16,823 nucleotides of DNA, taken from assembly GCA_900771305.1 (NCBI GenBank), contig CAAGNL010000474.1, forward strand, positions 1-16,823, given 5' to 3'. This DNA comes from Kiritimatiellia bacterium. Its GTDB lineage: Bacteria; Verrucomicrobiota; Kiritimatiellia; RFP12; UBA1067. The notes under the pieces were generated by a model that did not search any database, had not been told where the DNA came from, and saw nothing but the letters and a program-made list of their open reading frames with translations. How positions within the stretch are numbered: the first letter of the stretch is position 1; each line of letters opens with the position of its first letter. Positions 15,134-16,823 of this stretch are shown one piece after another. The position numbers were made by a program, and so were the translations under genes.

Positions 15134-16823
15134 AGTCGTCCGTGAAACATCAGCTTCGCCGGATCCTCGAGTCGGCGAAGAGCCGCGCGGATGCCGTGGT
15201 GACGCGCGCGATGGGACGGAAACGCTACTTCCGCGCGTATGATGTTGGCGCCGACACCTTTGTGTTCGAGAAGGGCGTGTGGATGCATCTCGACGCCCAC
15301 GCCTCCGTGCTGATTGTCGCGAAGTCGTCCCTTCGCCACAATGGTGGCTCCGGCTATGTGATGACCGTCACCACAGGCAACCACTCTGTGGCGGCGCTGC
15401 CGCTCCTGCAGGGACAGTTCTGGGATCTCTGTCGCCTCAATTCGCTCAAGCGCGGTGAGGTGATGATGCACGACGTGCTCTGTGGCAACGTCGTCGACGG
15501 CAAACTCGAACTTTCGCAGCGCGACATTCCGTGCCGTCTGCTCGCGGCCGCGGACGACTGGCTGACAGGCACATTGAAGTTCGCAAACCACGACGTGGTG
15601 ATGGTCGAGCGCAACGACCAGACCCTGGAACATTTTCGCCGCCGTGGCCAGGAATGGCGTGTGAAGCCGCTGGCCTGGACCGAGCGCGAGATGTCCGTCG
15701 CCCTTGCCGCCAGCCGGAAGCGCATCTCCACCGGCATTCGCTACTATCACGGGTCGCGAGGCGTCCATTTCCTCTCCTACGCGGAATTCCATCGACTCTG
15801 CGAGCAGGCGAAGACCGATTTCGCGGCATTCCGTGATGGACTTCACGAACTTGTCAGTGTCTTCGAAGGCCACGACTCCAACTTCCTGCGTCAGCACAAG
15901 CATCATGGTCACCACGAGATCGAGCTCTTCGGCCTTCGTCGCGGCGTGGCGTTGGAACGCCTCGTCCCCGCGCTCGAGCTTCTGATGGAGAAGGTCGAGC
16001 TGAGGCTCCTCTCCGAGACGGACGCCGCGGCGCGTGCGGCCGAGATCGATGCGCTCTACAAGTCGCTGTTGACCGTCCCGGAGTTCGCGGACGAAAACTC
16101 AAAGGTCTTCGTCGAGACGCTCTACATGTACCTCACCGGTGAGATCTATTCGGTGATGGGCGAGGGTTCCACGCCGGCATTCGACGATCGCCGCACGGCT
16201 CTTCCGGGGGCACGTTTCGAGCAGGGACGCCCGATCTTCGATCCTCTCTGCGATTCGCGGAGCGAGGTGCTGCTGTCGAACTTGCGCGCGCTCGCGAGTC
16301 GCGACGAATTTATCGAGTACGCGAACGTCTATGAGCTGCGCACGAAGGATGCCGACGACGAGTTTCCCATTGGCGAGGGTACGACGCGCGAAGTCGTCTA
16401 CAAGACGAATCGTCGTCCGCTCGTGGCCTCCCTCGTTGAGAAGCGTCTGGCACGCCCGGGCCGCGGCTACGGCAGCTACGTGATCACCCGAGCGAAGGCA
16501 TTCAAGACATTGGGCGTGGCGTTGCCGGACTATCGCCTGCTGCGGCGGCGCCCGCATGAGAAGGTTCGCTTCGATTTCTTCATCCGCACGCGCTGCGAAG
16601 GCGAGCCGATGGCGTTCATCCCCGCGAACTATCTTCAGCTGGCCGGCGAGTTCGGCGGCGCGGATGCGGGAGAGGATCCGCAGGTCGTGCTCGCACTGGC
16701 CTTCCTCATGGGGGACGCCGCCGCGCAGAACCTGGCGATGAAGAAGTACGATCCCGCCACGAAGTCTCCGCTCTACGGAGTGGGCAAGGAGATCTACCGC
16801 TTCGGTTACGACATCAAGGTGGG
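15130..16823 (+). CDS. large unrecognised protein, possible divergent kinase-like C-terminal domain (3' end outside window)
   Basis: The frame is open from ATG 15130 (ATGA overlap with the previous gene) to the window end, 564 codons. I do not recognise the N-terminal ~400 residues. They are soluble, with a mostly beta start, a helical middle and a His-rich loop at 255-262 (QHKHHGHH). The C-terminal part seen looks kinase-like: a glycine-rich loop IGEGTTREVVYK (G415, G417), a following ASLVEKRL strand, a hinge-like FFIRTRCEGEPM, and a catalytic-loop-like GDAAAQN (D529, N534, the Asp+5 spacing seen in HRDxxxxN). YDIK near the end could hold the metal-binding Asp, but the sequence stops there. 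The kinase reading is inference. Coupling to the MurU-AmgK-like gene suggests a linked role. Confidence 0.75.
   Translation, partial: MKSSVKHQLRRILESAKSRADAVVTRAMGRKRYFRAYDVGADTFVFEKGVWMHLDAHASVLIVAKSSLRHNGGSGYVMTVTTGNHSVAALPLLQGQFWDLCRLNSLKRGEVMMHDVLCGNVVDGKLELSQRDIPCRLLAAADDWLTGTLKFANHDVVMVERNDQTLEHFRRRGQEWRVKPLAWTEREMSVALAASRKRISTGIRYYHGSRGVHFLSYAEFHRLCEQAKTDFAAFRDGLHELVSVFEGHDSNFLRQHKHHGHHEIELFGLRRGVALERLVPALELLMEKVELRLLSETDAAARAAEIDALYKSLLTVPEFADENSKVFVETLYMYLTGEIYSVMGEGSTPAFDDRRTALPGARFEQGRPIFDPLCDSRSEVLLSNLRALASRDEFIEYANVYELRTKDADDEFPIGEGTTREVVYKTNRRPLVASLVEKRLARPGRGYGSYVITRAKAFKTLGVALPDYRLLRRRPHEKVRFDFFIRTRCEGEPMAFIPANYLQLAGEFGGADAGEDPQVVLALAFLMGDAAAQNLAMKKYDPATKSPLYGVGKEIYRFGYDIKV

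Overview
The window is a GC-rich, tightly packed stretch of a bacterial chromosome. Gene content suggests a PVC-superphylum organism, most plausibly Kiritimatiellota or Verrucomicrobiota. The clues are an exosortase fused to an EpsI domain, a WecA-like transferase fused to a CapD-type N-terminus, a large bifunctional glycogen debranching enzyme, and several genes with no Shine-Dalgarno sequence but a -10 box almost touching the start codon. This placement is inference from content, not from a marker-gene comparison.

Left edge (1-634, minus strand): a tRNA-Lys(UUU) with encoded CCA and its own promoter and terminator. Immediately behind it lie the last ~56 codons of what looks like a type I restriction methylase (HsdM), and then, coupled by a GTGA overlap, the start of a DUF1016/YhcG-family gene that leaves the window. 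This looks like the scar of a defence island next to a tRNA.

Right part (746-16823, all plus strand): eleven co-directional genes, mostly with 4-bp ATGA overlaps or very short gaps. In order they are a SAM-dependent methyltransferase, exosortase-EpsI fusion, WecA-like sugar-phosphate transferase with a CapD-type tail, glycogen debranching enzyme, apolipoprotein N-acyltransferase (lnt), YchJ-like SEC-C protein, HAD phosphatase, an unknown two-helix membrane protein, dihydroneopterin aldolase (folB), a MurU-AmgK-like fused nucleotidyltransferase/sugar kinase, and a large unrecognised protein with a possible kinase-like C-terminal domain, cut by the window end. The common theme is the cell envelope (polysaccharide initiation, protein sorting, lipoprotein maturation, peptidoglycan-sugar recycling), mixed with carbon storage and folate synthesis.

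The signals the genes do not explain are mainly short degenerate tandem repeats. A heptamer array (9123-9178) fills the gap before lnt and contains its start codon, and a reverse-complement relative lies inside lnt (9742-9776). An octamer array occurs twice inside the debranching-enzyme gene, read in two different frames. Promoters are also unusual: a -35 hexamer sits exactly in the loop of a 9-bp inverted repeat, and several starts appear leaderless or nearly so.
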